DNA of 64,000 bases from Bacteroidota bacterium. GTDB taxonomy: Bacteria; Bacteroidota; Bacteroidia; Flavobacteriales; Weeksellaceae. The notes below the pieces were generated by a model. That model did not search any database and was not told where the DNA came from. It was given only the letters and a program-made list of their open reading frames with translations. The translations under genes were made by a program, and so were the position numbers. This document shows, piece after piece, positions 15,771 through 24,403 of this stretch (position 1 is its first letter; every line of letters begins with the position of its first letter). The DNA is taken from positions 62,001 through 126,000 of the forward strand of contig JAEWYW010000062.1 in the NCBI GenBank assembly GCA_023458535.1, in the 5' to 3' direction.

Positions 15771-17183
15771 ATGAAAATAGAACAAATTTATACAGGATGT
15801 TTGGCTCAAGGCGCTTATTATATTGTTTCAAATGGTGAAGCAGCCATCATTGATCCTCTTCGCGAAACTCAACCTTACATCGAAAGATTGCAAAAGGATA
15901 ATGTAACTCTAAAATATATTTTCGAAACACATTTTCACGCCGATTTTGTCAGCGGACATGTATATCTCAGTGAAAAAACGGCAGCACCAATTGTTTACGG
16001 ACCGACTGCAAATCCAGATTTCGATGCGATTATCGCTGAAGACGGTCAAATTTTCGAAGTGGGAAATGTGACAATTAAAGCTTTGCATACACCAGGCCAC
16101 ACATTGGAAAGTACAACTTATCTTTTAATGGATGAAAACGGAAAAGAAGCGGCTATTTTCTCTGGTGATACCTTATTTTTAGGTGATGTTGGGCGTCCAG
16201 ATTTGGCTCAGAAGGCTGCTGATATGACGCAGGAAGATTTAGCAGGTTTGCTATACGAATCGCTACAGAACAAGATTATGCCTATGTCGGACGAGATTAC
16301 CGTTTATCCAGCACATGGTGCGGGTTCTGCATGTGGAAAAAATATGCAGAAAGAAACGGTAGATACATTAGGAAATCAAAAGAAAACCAATTATGCACTC
16401 AATCAGCCGAACAAAGAGGCTTTCATTGAAGCTGTTACAGATGGATTGTTGCCGCCGCCTGCTTATTTTGGGATGAATGTAGCAATGAACAAACAAGGTT
16501 ATCAAAATTTCGATGAGGTGCTTAACAAGGGCTTGCAGTCCCTTTCCGCAGATGAGTTTGAAAAAGTGGCAGAAAATAACAACGCTTTGATTTTGGATGT
16601 TCGTGCTGCTGAAGATTTCGCAAAAGCTTTTATTCCACAATCTGTTAATATTGGTTTAAATGGTGATTTTGCGCCTTGGGTAGGTGCGTTAATTGGTGAT
16701 GTAAAACAGCCTATTTTGTTAGTGACAGAAGTTGGAGATGAGGAAGAAACCGTTACCAGACTGAGTCGTGTAGGTTTTGATCATATTTTAGGCCATCTTA
16801 AAAATGGTTTTGAAACATGGAGAACTTCTGGAAAAGAAACGGACAATATCAACAGAATTTCTGTACAACAGTTTAATAATGAATTTAATGAAAATTCAAA
16901 AATAATTGACGTTCGTAAAGAAAGCGAATATGAAGCCGAACATGTTGAAAATGCTTACAACAGGCCTTTGGCGTATATCAACGAGTGGATTAATTCGGTG
17001 GATTCTAATGAGCATTTTTATATTCACTGTGCGGGTGGTTATCGCAGCATGATGGCTGCTAGTATTTTGCAGGCGCGTGGTTATCGCAATTTTTCTGAGG
17101 TTGAAGGTGGTTTTAATGCCATTTCAAAAACCAATATTCCTAAAACTGATTTTTCATGTCCTTCCAAAAAAATGCAATTATGA
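15771..17183 (+). CDS. MBL-fold persulfide dioxygenase fused to two rhodanese domains
   Basis: 470 aa. Residues 1-240 form an ETHE1-type metallo-beta-lactamase fold: FETHFHADFVSGH carries the metal ligands, then HTPGHTLEST, GDTLFLGDVGRPD and YPAHGAGSACG. Such enzymes oxidise glutathione or low-molecular-weight persulfide to sulfite. Two rhodanese domains follow. The first (about 265-355) lacks the active-site Cys (LLVTEVGD at the loop). The second (about 365-465) has HCAGGYRS with the catalytic Cys. The stop overlaps the next start as ATGA, so the next gene is translationally coupled. Confidence 0.92.
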   Translation: MKIEQIYTGCLAQGAYYIVSNGEAAIIDPLRETQPYIERLQKDNVTLKYIFETHFHADFVSGHVYLSEKTAAPIVYGPTANPDFDAIIAEDGQIFEVGNVTIKALHTPGHTLESTTYLLMDENGKEAAIFSGDTLFLGDVGRPDLAQKAADMTQEDLAGLLYESLQNKIMPMSDEITVYPAHGAGSACGKNMQKETVDTLGNQKKTNYALNQPNKEAFIEAVTDGLLPPPAYFGMNVAMNKQGYQNFDEVLNKGLQSLSADEFEKVAENNNALILDVRAAEDFAKAFIPQSVNIGLNGDFAPWVGALIGDVKQPILLVTEVGDEEETVTRLSRVGFDHILGHLKNGFETWRTSGKETDNINRISVQQFNNEFNENSKIIDVRKESEYEAEHVENAYNRPLAYINEWINSVDSNEHFYIHCAGGYRSMMAASILQARGYRNFSEVEGGFNAISKTNIPKTDFSCPSKKMQL

Positions 17184-17497
17184 TTATCAATTTTTTAAAA
17201 AATATTTTTGGCTCTCAAAATTCACAACAACTGTCAGAAGCGATTGAAAATGGTGCTACCTTAATTGATGTTCGTTCAAAAGCTGAATTTAATTCAGGAA
17301 GTATCGACAAGGCTATTAATATTCCTTTAAATGAAATTTCAAAACACATGGAAAAGCTAAAATATAAAGGAAGTATTGTTGTATTTTGCAGAAGTGGAAT
17401 GCGCAGCAAACAAGCTCAATATATACTACAGCAAGCAGGGATTCCCCATGTTTTTAATGGCGGTTCTTTAATGAATATGAAAAAACTGATTTCTTAA
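17180..17497 (+). CDS. Single-domain rhodanese sulfurtransferase
   Basis: 105 aa from the ATG that overlaps the preceding stop (ATGA); an upstream in-frame ATG inside the previous gene is less likely. DVRSKAEFNSG opens the rhodanese fold and VVFCRSGMRSKQAQ carries the active-site loop CRSGMRS that holds persulfide sulfur. It probably passes sulfane sulfur to or from the neighbouring dioxygenase. No signal peptide, so cytoplasmic. Confidence 0.92.
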   Translation: MIINFLKNIFGSQNSQQLSEAIENGATLIDVRSKAEFNSGSIDKAINIPLNEISKHMEKLKYKGSIVVFCRSGMRSKQAQYILQQAGIPHVFNGGSLMNMKKLIS

Positions 17498-17508
17498 TAC
17501 ATTTAAAA

Positions 17509-18150
17509 ATGAATACAGAACAAAATAAAAAAACCGATTTACAATGTTGCGCTACAAAATGCGACCTTCCGTTGGATGAAAAATATTGGGATAACCGCTG
17601 GGAAAACCAAGAAACTGCGTGGGATGTGGGTTATGCATCGCCTCCAATTACCGATTATATGGACAAAATTGAGGATAAAAATATCTCGATCTTAATTCCG
17701 GGCTGCGGTAATGCTTATGAAGCAGAGTACCTCTTAAAAAAAGGTTTTCAAAATATCACGCTCATCGATATTGCTCCAAAAGCTGTTGAGATTTTGAAAA
17801 ATAAATTCCGAAATGATCCGCAAATACAAGTGATTTTAGGTGATTTTTTCGAGCATAAAGGAGAGTATGACTTGATGTTGGAACAGACTTTTTTCTGTGC
17901 TATACCGCCATCGATGCGACAAGATTATGCAAAGAAATCTGCAGAACTCCTACAACCAAAAGGTAAAATTGTAGGCGTAATGTTTGATGCTGTTTTCGAA
18001 CATCCAGGTCCTCCATTCGGTGGTTGTCCGTGCGAGTACAAGCCTATATTTGAGCCCTTTTTCGAGATTAAAAAGATGGAGGAATGCTATAATTCGATCC
18101 CACCAAGAAAGGGCAGCGAAGTTTTTGTTGAAATGCTTGTAAAAGATTAA
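17509..18150 (+). CDS. TPMT-like SAM-dependent (thiol) methyltransferase
   Basis: 213 aa. The opening YWDNRWENQETAWDVGYASPP is typical of the thiopurine S-methyltransferase family; the SAM-binding motif follows at ILIPGCGNAYEAEYLL (near 65-80), then LIDIAPKAVE and GDFFEH. It is 11 nt after the rhodanese gene, so the likely substrate is a toxic thiol, sulfide or selenium compound, as for related thiol methyltransferases. The first 25 residues carry an unusual CCATKC cluster whose role is unknown. Confidence 0.85.
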   Translation: MNTEQNKKTDLQCCATKCDLPLDEKYWDNRWENQETAWDVGYASPPITDYMDKIEDKNISILIPGCGNAYEAEYLLKKGFQNITLIDIAPKAVEILKNKFRNDPQIQVILGDFFEHKGEYDLMLEQTFFCAIPPSMRQDYAKKSAELLQPKGKIVGVMFDAVFEHPGPPFGGCPCEYKPIFEPFFEIKKMEECYNSIPPRKGSEVFVEMLVKD

Positions 18151-18185
18151 ATTTTCAATTGTTAATTCAGTAATAAAATCAAATT

Positions 18186-18395
18186 ATGATTAGTTTTTTT
18201 AGAACACATCAAATTGTGGTTCTTGGCGTTGTCTTGGGAGCCATTGCAGGTTTTCTATATTGGAATTTCATAGGATGCAATTCAGGAAGTTGTGCCATCA
18301 CCTCAAAACCTGTAAACAGTAGCAACTATGGGGCTTTAATGGGCGGTGTTTTGTTTTCGATGTTTAAAAAAGAACCAAAAAATAATAAAGAATAA
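18186..18395 (+). CDS. DUF6132 small membrane protein
   Basis: 69 aa with an N-terminal membrane helix (residues 9-30), then GCNSGSCAITSKPVNSSNYG and a second short hydrophobic stretch. The conserved cysteine pair and the placement with YeeE/YedE and rhodanese genes are typical of this family in Bacteroidetes. It may bind or relay sulfur at the membrane; function is not established. It is 2 nt before the transporter gene. Confidence 0.75.
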   Translation: MISFFRTHQIVVLGVVLGAIAGFLYWNFIGCNSGSCAITSKPVNSSNYGALMGGVLFSMFKKEPKNNKE

Positions 18396-18397
18396 AA

Positions 18398-18961
18398 ATG
18401 TTAGAACTTATAAAAAATCCGTGGCCGTGGTATGTCGCAGGCCCTTTAATTGGTCTCACCGTGCCCATGCTCCTCATTTTAGGAAATAAAACCTTTGGCA
18501 TCAGCTCGTCGCTTCGACATATTTGTGCGTCTTGTGCGCCATCGAATATTCCGTTTTTCAAATACAATTGGAAAAGTGAAATCTGGAACTTAGTATTTGT
18601 TTTGGGAATATTAATCGGAGGATTCGTAGCTTTTAATTTCCTCTCCAACGGTCAGCCAGTAGAAGTCAGTCACGAATTACAATCCGAATTGGCAGGCTAC
18701 GGAATAACAGATTTTTCGAGTTTAATTCCGACAGATATTATGAACTGGGATACTTTACTATCACTGAAAGGCTTTTTCCTTTTCGTTGTGGGAGGATTTT
18801 TAGTAGGTTTTGGTACGCGTTACGCTGGAGGTTGTACAAGTGGACATTCGATTATGGGATTGTCAAATCTGCAGTGGCCATCGCTGGTTGCAACAGTTTG
18901 CTTTATGATTGGCGGATTTATCGTGGCTAATTTCGTAATGCCTTGGATTTTATCATTGTAA
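18398..18961 (+). CDS. YeeE/YedE thiosulfate-type transporter, first half
   Basis: 187-aa membrane protein with about five helices. It contains LRHICASCAP and GTRYAGGCTSGHSIMG; the latter is the family motif whose Cys helps pass thiosulfate through TsuA-type channels. TsuA proteins are about 330-350 aa with two such halves; here the halves are separate genes, this one and the gene at 19058. Confidence 0.88.
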   Translation: MLELIKNPWPWYVAGPLIGLTVPMLLILGNKTFGISSSLRHICASCAPSNIPFFKYNWKSEIWNLVFVLGILIGGFVAFNFLSNGQPVEVSHELQSELAGYGITDFSSLIPTDIMNWDTLLSLKGFFLFVVGGFLVGFGTRYAGGCTSGHSIMGLSNLQWPSLVATVCFMIGGFIVANFVMPWILSL

Positions 18962-18963
18962 AG

Positions 18964-19045
18964 AACTAAAACTCGTGAGCCGAGAACCAAGAACCGAGAT
19001 TTAAGACGAAGATACTTTAAAGCTCAAAACTTGTAATTCAAATCA
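18964..19045. repeat. Degenerate heptad-period tract
   Basis: The 96-bp gap between the two transporter halves reads in 7-bp words: aactcgt, gagccga, gaaccaa, gaaccga, gatttaa, gacgaag and so on. The run TTTAAAGCTCAAA resembles the sequence just upstream of the Crp/Fnr site at 15.69 kb. Confidence 0.6.
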
Positions 19046-19057
19046 AAATTTAGAAAA

Positions 19058-19477
19058 ATGAAAACAATAGATTATATAAAATTTTTAATAGCCGGAATTT
19101 TCTTCGGTATCGTCATCACCAAAGCCGAGCTCATCAGTTGGTTCAGAATTCAGGAAATGTTCCGTTTTCAGTCTTTTCACATGTACGGTGTCATCGGAAG
19201 TGCGGTGGTTACGGGGATAATATCGGTTTGGCTGATTAAAAAATTCAATGTAAAATCTTTGGATGGTGAACCCATCAAAATCGCTGATAAAAAGTTTAAT
19301 AAAGGACAAATTTATGGCGGACTAATCTTTGGTTTCGGTTGGGCCATTACTGGTGCTTGTCCAGGTCCGTTGTTTGCACAGATAGGGACGGGCGCTGTGG
19401 TAGTAGTTGTTACCTTGCTGTCAGCGATTTTAGGAACTTGGGTGTACGGAAAATTCCGTGAGAAGCTGCCGCATTAG
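19058..19477 (+). CDS. YeeE/YedE thiosulfate-type transporter, second half
   Basis: 139-aa membrane protein with about four helices. The C-terminal block GFGWAITGACPGPLFAQIGTGA holds the conserved Cys of the second family repeat. It should assemble with the product of the preceding gene to form one pore. An 81-residue-shorter N-terminal half than the partner suggests unequal division of the ancestral gene. Confidence 0.88.
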   Translation: MKTIDYIKFLIAGIFFGIVITKAELISWFRIQEMFRFQSFHMYGVIGSAVVTGIISVWLIKKFNVKSLDGEPIKIADKKFNKGQIYGGLIFGFGWAITGACPGPLFAQIGTGAVVVVVTLLSAILGTWVYGKFREKLPH

Positions 19478-19483
19478 AGTTAT

Positions 19484-19555
19484 GTGGTTCGAGATGCGAG
19501 ATACGAGATGCGAGGTGCTAGATTTGAGATTCGAGTTAGTATGTTTGAGTTTTTT
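19484..19555. repeat. Degenerate heptad tract, GAGATnC words
   Basis: Successive 7-bp words gagatgc, gagatac, gagatgc, gaggtgc, tagattt, gagattc, gagttag. The same word type occurs near 37.93 and 41.88 kb. Confidence 0.7.
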
Positions 19556-19570
19556 AATCTTAATTTTGAA

Positions 19571-19668
19571 CCTTAAACCTTAAACCTTAAACCTTAAACC
19601 TTAAACCTTAAACCTTAAACCTTAGACCTTACACCTTAGGCCTTACACCTTACACCTTAGGCCTTAAA
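19571..19668. repeat. Heptanucleotide tandem array, CCTTAnn x 14
   Basis: Fourteen consecutive 7-bp units beginning CCTTA: seven CCTTAAA, then CCTTAGA, CCTTACA, CCTTAGG, CCTTACA, CCTTACA, CCTTAGG and CCTTAAA. Only positions 6 and 7 vary. It lies between the sulfur cluster and the broken ABC exporter; no gene is seen in this 260-bp gap. Confidence 0.95.
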
Positions 19669-19739
19669 CTTGAACTCAACAATCATCCGTTCTAACTAAA
19701 TCATATTTTTCCTACATTTAGGGTTCGCAAAGCAGAATT

Positions 19740-21559
19740 ATGAAGAACCCTTTCAACAGAACCATCACTATTTTTAGCATTTTTCAACAACTGAAACCTT
19801 TCATTAAGCCCCTATAGATTGATGATTTTTTGGACGTTGTTATTGACGCTACTGGGAGCTTTGGCAGCGCAGGTGAATCCCATTGTTTTAAAATATACGG
19901 TTGATGAGGTTCAAAAACTGATCGATTTGCCGAATCCTATGCAGGAAGGGATTCATGTTTTAATGCTCATTACCATTATCTTGTTGGGAAAGGAAATCGC
20001 CAATATTTTTATCAACTTCGGTCAGAAATTTTATGGCGAAAAAATCCGAATTAATGTAAGTTCAGAACTAGCTCAGAAAGCAATTGATAAAATCTTAACC
20101 TACCGCGTATCATATTTTACCGATGAAAACCATGAGTCTGGAAAGCTGCAAACCCGTATTGATAGGGGAATAGAAAGCCTAACCAGATTGGTGCAAAACT
20201 TTTTTATAGATATTCTTCCGCTATTTACTACATCCATTATTGCGCTTATCGTGATGTATATGCAGAATGTGTATGTGGGTTTGGTTTCGACAATTATTGT
20301 TCCCATTTATTTTTGGGTGAGCAATCTCCAAGCAAAAAAACTTTCGGGAGTGCGACGGACATTAAGAAATCAGCGTGAAGAAAAAACTTGGACTTTTAAA
20401 TTTAATTAATTCAATTCTCGTAATCAAGAGTTTTGTTCGGGAAAAATTTGAAGGTAAAAAACAGTACGACCTTCAGATGCAGTTGATGGAAAGTCAGTTG
20501 TACACGCGTAAAACCAACTTTTTTTATGACGGTTTAAAAACATTTATAGAGCAAATCGGGGTTGTTTTAATAATTCTTCTAACGGTTTATTTGGTGCTCG
20601 ATCAACAAATGACCATTGGTGCGATTATGTTGCACATCATGCTTTTCAATAACGTTTCGTCGCCTATTCGCCAACTGCACAGGATTTATGACGATATGAA
20701 TGATGCGATGATTTATGCTGAAGGTTATTTTGATATTTTGAATGCCGACGATGAAACTGAACCGAGTGGTAACTTCGTGGAAAAAGAAATCAATGGCGAA
20801 TTCAAACTTGAAAACGTCAATTTCACATATCCCAACGGAACACAAGCGCTCCATGATGTAAATATGCTCATCGAAGCAGGAAAAACAACAGCTTTGGTTG
20901 GTCTTTCGGGTGCTGGAAAGTCCACTGTCATTAATCTATTGTGTAAATTTTACCTCCCCGATTCTGGGAATATTTTCTTAGATGGCGTTAATCTCAACGA
21001 TTACGATAATACTTTTCTGAGGGACGATTTGGGCTTGGTGCTCCAAAAAAATCATATTTTCAAAGGAAGCATTGAAGATAATATTCGCTATGGCAACATG
21101 AATGCAAGTTTTGAACAAGTTGAAGAAGCTGCAAAAAAAGCCTATTTGCACGATCAAATTTTAGATTTACCGAGTGGCTATCAGCATGACGCTACTCAAC
21201 TTTCTGGCGGTCAGCAGCAGAGAATTGCCATTGCACGATTATTTTTGAAAGATCCTCCAATAATTTTCCTAGACGAACCAACCGCAAGTTTGGATGCCAT
21301 CGCAACCGAGCAAATTAAAAACTCTTTAGACGCCATTAAGAAAGGACGAACAGTGGTCATAATTTCGCATTCACTGTCGCAAATTATTGATTCGGATATG
21401 ATTTACGTGATGAAAAAAGGACATGTAGTAGAAAACGGAACACATAACGATTTGTACCATCAAGAAGGTGTCTATAAAGAAATTTTTGATGCTTCTGCCC
21501 GCAGTTTAAACCTCGATTTGCTAGTGAAAACTTATAAAGATGATGAACCATTAATTTGA
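19740..21559 (+). pseudogene. MsbA-like ABC exporter (membrane domain plus ATPase), two frameshifts
   Basis: Restored, this is one ~605-aa half-transporter. ATG 19740 reads MKNPFNRTITIF... to codon 23, where a CCCC run (19809-19812) shifts the frame into TAG. Removing one C continues as KPYRLMIFWTLLL. A second shift at AAAAAA (20381-20386) separates ...LRNQREEK from LGLLNLINSILV; removing one A rejoins them. Six membrane helices precede the ATPase: Walker A GLSGAGKST, Q-loop VLQKNH, signature LSGGQQQR, Walker B IIFLDEPT, switch His ISHS. Both lesions are single-base gains in homopolymers, so sequencing error is as likely as decay. The substrate (lipid or drug) is unknown. Confidence 0.85.
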
Positions 21560-21629
21560 TAATTTTGAAATTTATAAATTTAATTTCTACAATTTGTAGC
21601 TATGTAATCTTCAATCTAAAATTTCATTT

Positions 21630-22586
21630 GTGTCCGACCATTATCTCAAAAAAATAGACCGTATAACTGCCATATTAACGCATTTGCAGAGCAAGCCTTT
21701 GGTTCGGGCTCAGGATTTGGCTGCAAAATTTGAAGTGTCGTTGCGAACAATTTACAGAGATATCAAAACCTTGGAAAATGCAGGCATTCCGATAGTTGGT
21801 GAAGCAGGAAGTGGCTATTCTTTAATGGAGGGTTACAAACTTCCACCTGTCATGTTTACCAAAGACGAGGTGTTGAGTTTTATTACGGCTGAGAAATTAA
21901 TGGAAAAATTTTCGCATCAAAGTTTGGGTACGCATTACGAGTCGGGAATGGAAAAGCTAAAATCAGTTCTTCGTAATTCGGATCGAAATATGATTCAGAG
22001 TGTAGAAAATCAAATTGGTATTTTTAATTATTCAGATCGAACACAGGATCCAATTAAGAATTCGTTACCGCTGATTTTGGAAAGCATCTCAGAAAAACGT
22101 CAACTCAACATTAACTATCAAAATGCAAGTGGTGATTATACAGAACGCATTATCGAAGCTGTCGGAATTTTTCTTGAGTTTAATTATTGGTATGTGATGG
22201 CATTTTGCACCATGAGAAACGATTTTAGACAGTTTCGTGTGGATAGAATTCAAACTTTATGCAAGTTGGAGTCTGCATTTCATCAGGAATATGGAGCGAT
22301 TACTGATTATAAAAAGCTATCGGGAAATGAGAAAATTGAAGTCAAACTTTTGGTGGATAAAAAGGTAATGCCTCATATTTCCAATGCGAAAAAATATTAT
22401 GGTATTACCCATGAAGAAGAACTTAAAGACGGAATACTCTTGACTTTTGAGACAGAATGGCTGGAGGACGGTTTTCCGCGTTGGATTATCACATTTGCCG
22501 ATTATATGGAAATTATTTCACCTGACATATTGAAGGAGCATTTTCTGAAATTATTGATGAAAATTTCGGGTAAACATCGGCAATAA
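21630..22586 (+). CDS. YafY-type HTH and WYL domain transcription regulator
   Basis: 318 aa. The N-terminal winged helix (residues 8-60, AQDLAAKFEVSLRTIYRDIKTL) binds DNA; the WYL domain (about 140-235, LNINYQNASGDYTERIIEAVGI, then FNYWYVMAFC) senses a ligand, and a WCX-like C-terminus follows. The start is GTG 21630; the only nearby upstream ATG is followed at once by a stop. Targets are unknown; the convergent DinB and monooxygenase-like genes are common companions of such regulators. Confidence 0.88.
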   Translation: MSDHYLKKIDRITAILTHLQSKPLVRAQDLAAKFEVSLRTIYRDIKTLENAGIPIVGEAGSGYSLMEGYKLPPVMFTKDEVLSFITAEKLMEKFSHQSLGTHYESGMEKLKSVLRNSDRNMIQSVENQIGIFNYSDRTQDPIKNSLPLILESISEKRQLNINYQNASGDYTERIIEAVGIFLEFNYWYVMAFCTMRNDFRQFRVDRIQTLCKLESAFHQEYGAITDYKKLSGNEKIEVKLLVDKKVMPHISNAKKYYGITHEEELKDGILLTFETEWLEDGFPRWIITFADYMEIISPDILKEHFLKLLMKISGKHRQ

Positions 22587-22642
22587 TTGAGGTTTTCTAT
22601 TTTTTTTGCGGCGGCTGCGCAGCCGCCGCTGGAAACCTCAAT
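22586..22642. terminator. Bidirectional terminator with GC-rich palindromic core
   Basis: Outer arms ATTGAGGTTT (22586-22595) and AAACCTCAAT (22633-22642) enclose a perfect 22-nt palindrome at 22608-22629, centred on GGCTGCGCAGCC. The arms touch the last stop-codon base of the WYL gene and the first base of the stop of the convergent gene. Its 19-nt core recurs at 27788-27806. Confidence 0.8.
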
Positions 22643-22938
22643 CATTTAAAACCCACCAAATTCAAAAACTGAATTTTGGGCTCACTCAACAGACCGCTTT
22701 CGTCACGAGCTTTCTGAAACTCAACAAAAGAAGGAACATTTAAAATTAATTGCTGAGTTTCTTCGTCATTATATTCAGATATATGTGTAAATGTTTGTCC
22801 GTCATTTTCGACGAAAACTTTATAGCTGAAATTGAGATTTTTCAAAGCTTTAAAATCCTTCAGAAAACGATCAATATTTTGCCTGTTTTGCTCTGAAAAA
22901 GCCGCTTTTACTCGGTAAGTTACGATGACGTTAATCAT
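22642..22938 (-). CDS. Small dimeric alpha/beta-barrel protein (antibiotic monooxygenase-like)
   Basis: 98 aa from ATG 22938; an earlier ATG would overlap the upstream gene and add a non-family N-terminus. MINVIVTYRVKAAF opens a beta strand, and YKVFVENDGQTFTHISEYNDEE gives the central strands of a ferredoxin-like fold. This resembles ABM/DUF-type dimeric barrels, but the similarity is weak and no activity can be assigned. It lies 13 nt after the DinB gene and is probably co-transcribed. Confidence 0.55.
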   Translation of the reverse strand: MINVIVTYRVKAAFSEQNRQNIDRFLKDFKALKNLNFSYKVFVENDGQTFTHISEYNDEETQQLILNVPSFVEFQKARDESGLLSEPKIQFLNLVGFK

Positions 22939-22951
22939 TCTAATATTATTT

Positions 22952-23428
22952 TTATCGCTCCCAAAAGAAAGGAGGTTCAATGCCTAAAGCTCTCAAGTAA
23001 ACGTATCCTTGACCACGGTGGTGCGTTTCATTATCCACAAAATACAGAATATTTTCATAGACAGGAAATTCAAACTGACCAAATAGATTAAACGTCTCCT
23101 GAAAACGTTCATTAGGAATTTGATTGTAATAATCGTTTATCAAAACCGTTTCTTCATCCCAAAGATCCAGGATTTCTTGCTTGGTTTTCGGCTGCAAAGC
23201 ATCTTCATTGTGCGGTTCCATACTGTTTTCCAAAATCCCTTTCAGAGCAGTACTTCCAATGCTTATCAGTTCCACGGCCATCTTCGCAAAAGGTCGCATA
23301 CCGCCAATCGAAAATTCAAATAAATCCTTCTCAGGAAAAGCCTCAATCGTCCTTCTGGTCAGGTTTCGGTGTCCTTGCCAGTGGTTTAAAAGTTGTTCTT
23401 TGGTAAGAATTTGCGCTGTTGTTGTCAT
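22952..23428 (-). CDS. DinB-family metal-binding protein
   Basis: 158-aa four-helix protein. The metal-binding histidines of the DinB/YfiT fold are in LNHWQGHRNLTRR (helix 1) and DNETHHRGQGYVYLRALG (helix 4). Members are often thiol transferases or stress proteins; E. coli DinB polymerase is unrelated despite the name. No DNA function is implied. Confidence 0.82.
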   Translation of the reverse strand: MTTTAQILTKEQLLNHWQGHRNLTRRTIEAFPEKDLFEFSIGGMRPFAKMAVELISIGSTALKGILENSMEPHNEDALQPKTKQEILDLWDEETVLINDYYNQIPNERFQETFNLFGQFEFPVYENILYFVDNETHHRGQGYVYLRALGIEPPFFWER

Positions 23429-23522
23429 TATATTTCGTTTTTAAAGTTAATTGCTACTTCAAATTTAGGAAGCAGTTGTGACAACAGTTTGTCAGTAGTG
23501 TTTTTAAAATTTTATTTTTTTT

Positions 23523-23650
23523 GGGTGTGCCCGCTTTCCGTTTTGGCGCTTGCTTCGCTCGCGCGCCCTTTCTTGCGGTCGGTCTACGCCTGCAATCTTT
23601 TTGCTGCACTTCGCTTCGCAAAAAGGATTTCCGGCTGCGCCCTCACACGG
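23523..23650. repeat. GC-rich structured intergenic element
   Basis: About 130 bp of GC-rich sequence in an AT-rich gap of 307 bp that holds no gene. It begins GGGTGTGCCCGC and ends CCCTCACAC; the ends can pair (GTGTG with CACAC). Two inner hairpins are visible: GGCGC...GCGCC near 23545-23567 and CTTTTTGC...GCAAAAAG near 23597-23625. It resembles a long palindromic repeat (GGGCGT...CCCT.AC.C) recalled from many Flavobacteriia intergenic regions; the function is not known. Confidence 0.6.
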
Positions 23651-23734
23651 CAATCGTGCTTTATAGAAAAATTGAGTATAAAAATGATTTGTAACAAACT
23701 TAAAATCAGGAACAACTAATACTATAAAAATAAG

Positions 23735-24340
23735 ATGATGAAAAAATTGATATATCTAAGTTCGGCGTTGCTGATTTTTTCATGTTCTGAGAATACGTCT
23801 GGCAATTTGAAAACTACTGAACCAACAAATGTTATTGAAGAAGCCGAATCCTATGGTTCTGCAAGCATCAGCAAAAGTGGAAGTCGCTATGGAGAAAATC
23901 AGGTCGACAAAATTTATGGAGTTTTGATGAGCAAAGATGAAAATCTCAAAAAACTGGATGAACGAATTAACAGCCTACAAAATGAATCCCGAAAAACACT
24001 TTCTGAAAATGGGAAAGTCCTAGCAACATCTGCCGAATATTATAAAGATGCAAAATCCAAAACAGCGGGAATTACCGATTCTTTAGCTAAAAATCAAACA
24101 TTGGAAATGATTAAACAAAGTGAGGAAAGATTCAATGTACAATCGAAAAAGCTACGTGAATTAATCGCTCAAGCACAATTGAATCAGGAAAAAATCAATG
24201 ATACCTATATTATTTTCAAAATCAGAAAAACAATTCCTGAGATTGAAAAATACCAAGACCAGAATCCTATTGAACTGAAAAATCTACTCACTTATATCAA
24301 TAAACAGGCGCAGTTGATTGCAGAGTTGAAGAAATTGTAA
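23735..24340 (+). CDS. Lipoprotein with coiled-coil body
   Basis: 201 aa. Lipoprotein signal LLIFSCSEN (Cys at about 17). The region after residue 60 is almost wholly alpha-helical and charged (EERFNVQSKKLRELIAQAQLNQEKIND), as in coiled-coil envelope proteins. No family recognised. A second ATG directly after the first could be the true start. It precedes another small lipoprotein with a 60-bp gap. Confidence 0.7.
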   Translation: MMKKLIYLSSALLIFSCSENTSGNLKTTEPTNVIEEAESYGSASISKSGSRYGENQVDKIYGVLMSKDENLKKLDERINSLQNESRKTLSENGKVLATSAEYYKDAKSKTAGITDSLAKNQTLEMIKQSEERFNVQSKKLRELIAQAQLNQEKINDTYIIFKIRKTIPEIEKYQDQNPIELKNLLTYINKQAQLIAELKKL

Positions 24341-24403
24341 AATGTATGCAGTTTTATTGGCAGGTAAATTGTTGCATTAAGATTTGAAAATTTGAAAATA
24401 AAA

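Noticed and set aside
19571..19668. Repeat array possibly a CRISPR
   Set aside because: Units are 7 bp, contiguous, without spacers, and no cas gene is present.
20375..20409. Programmed ribosomal frameshift in the ABC exporter
   Set aside because: Two unrelated sites are needed and the first lies at codon 23 with an immediate stop; there is no slippery heptamer with downstream structure. Homopolymer error or mutation is simpler.
23181..23719. Open frames crossing the DinB gene and the GC-rich element
   Set aside because: Reading through antisense of DinB and through the structured repeat gives biased, non-conserved sequence.
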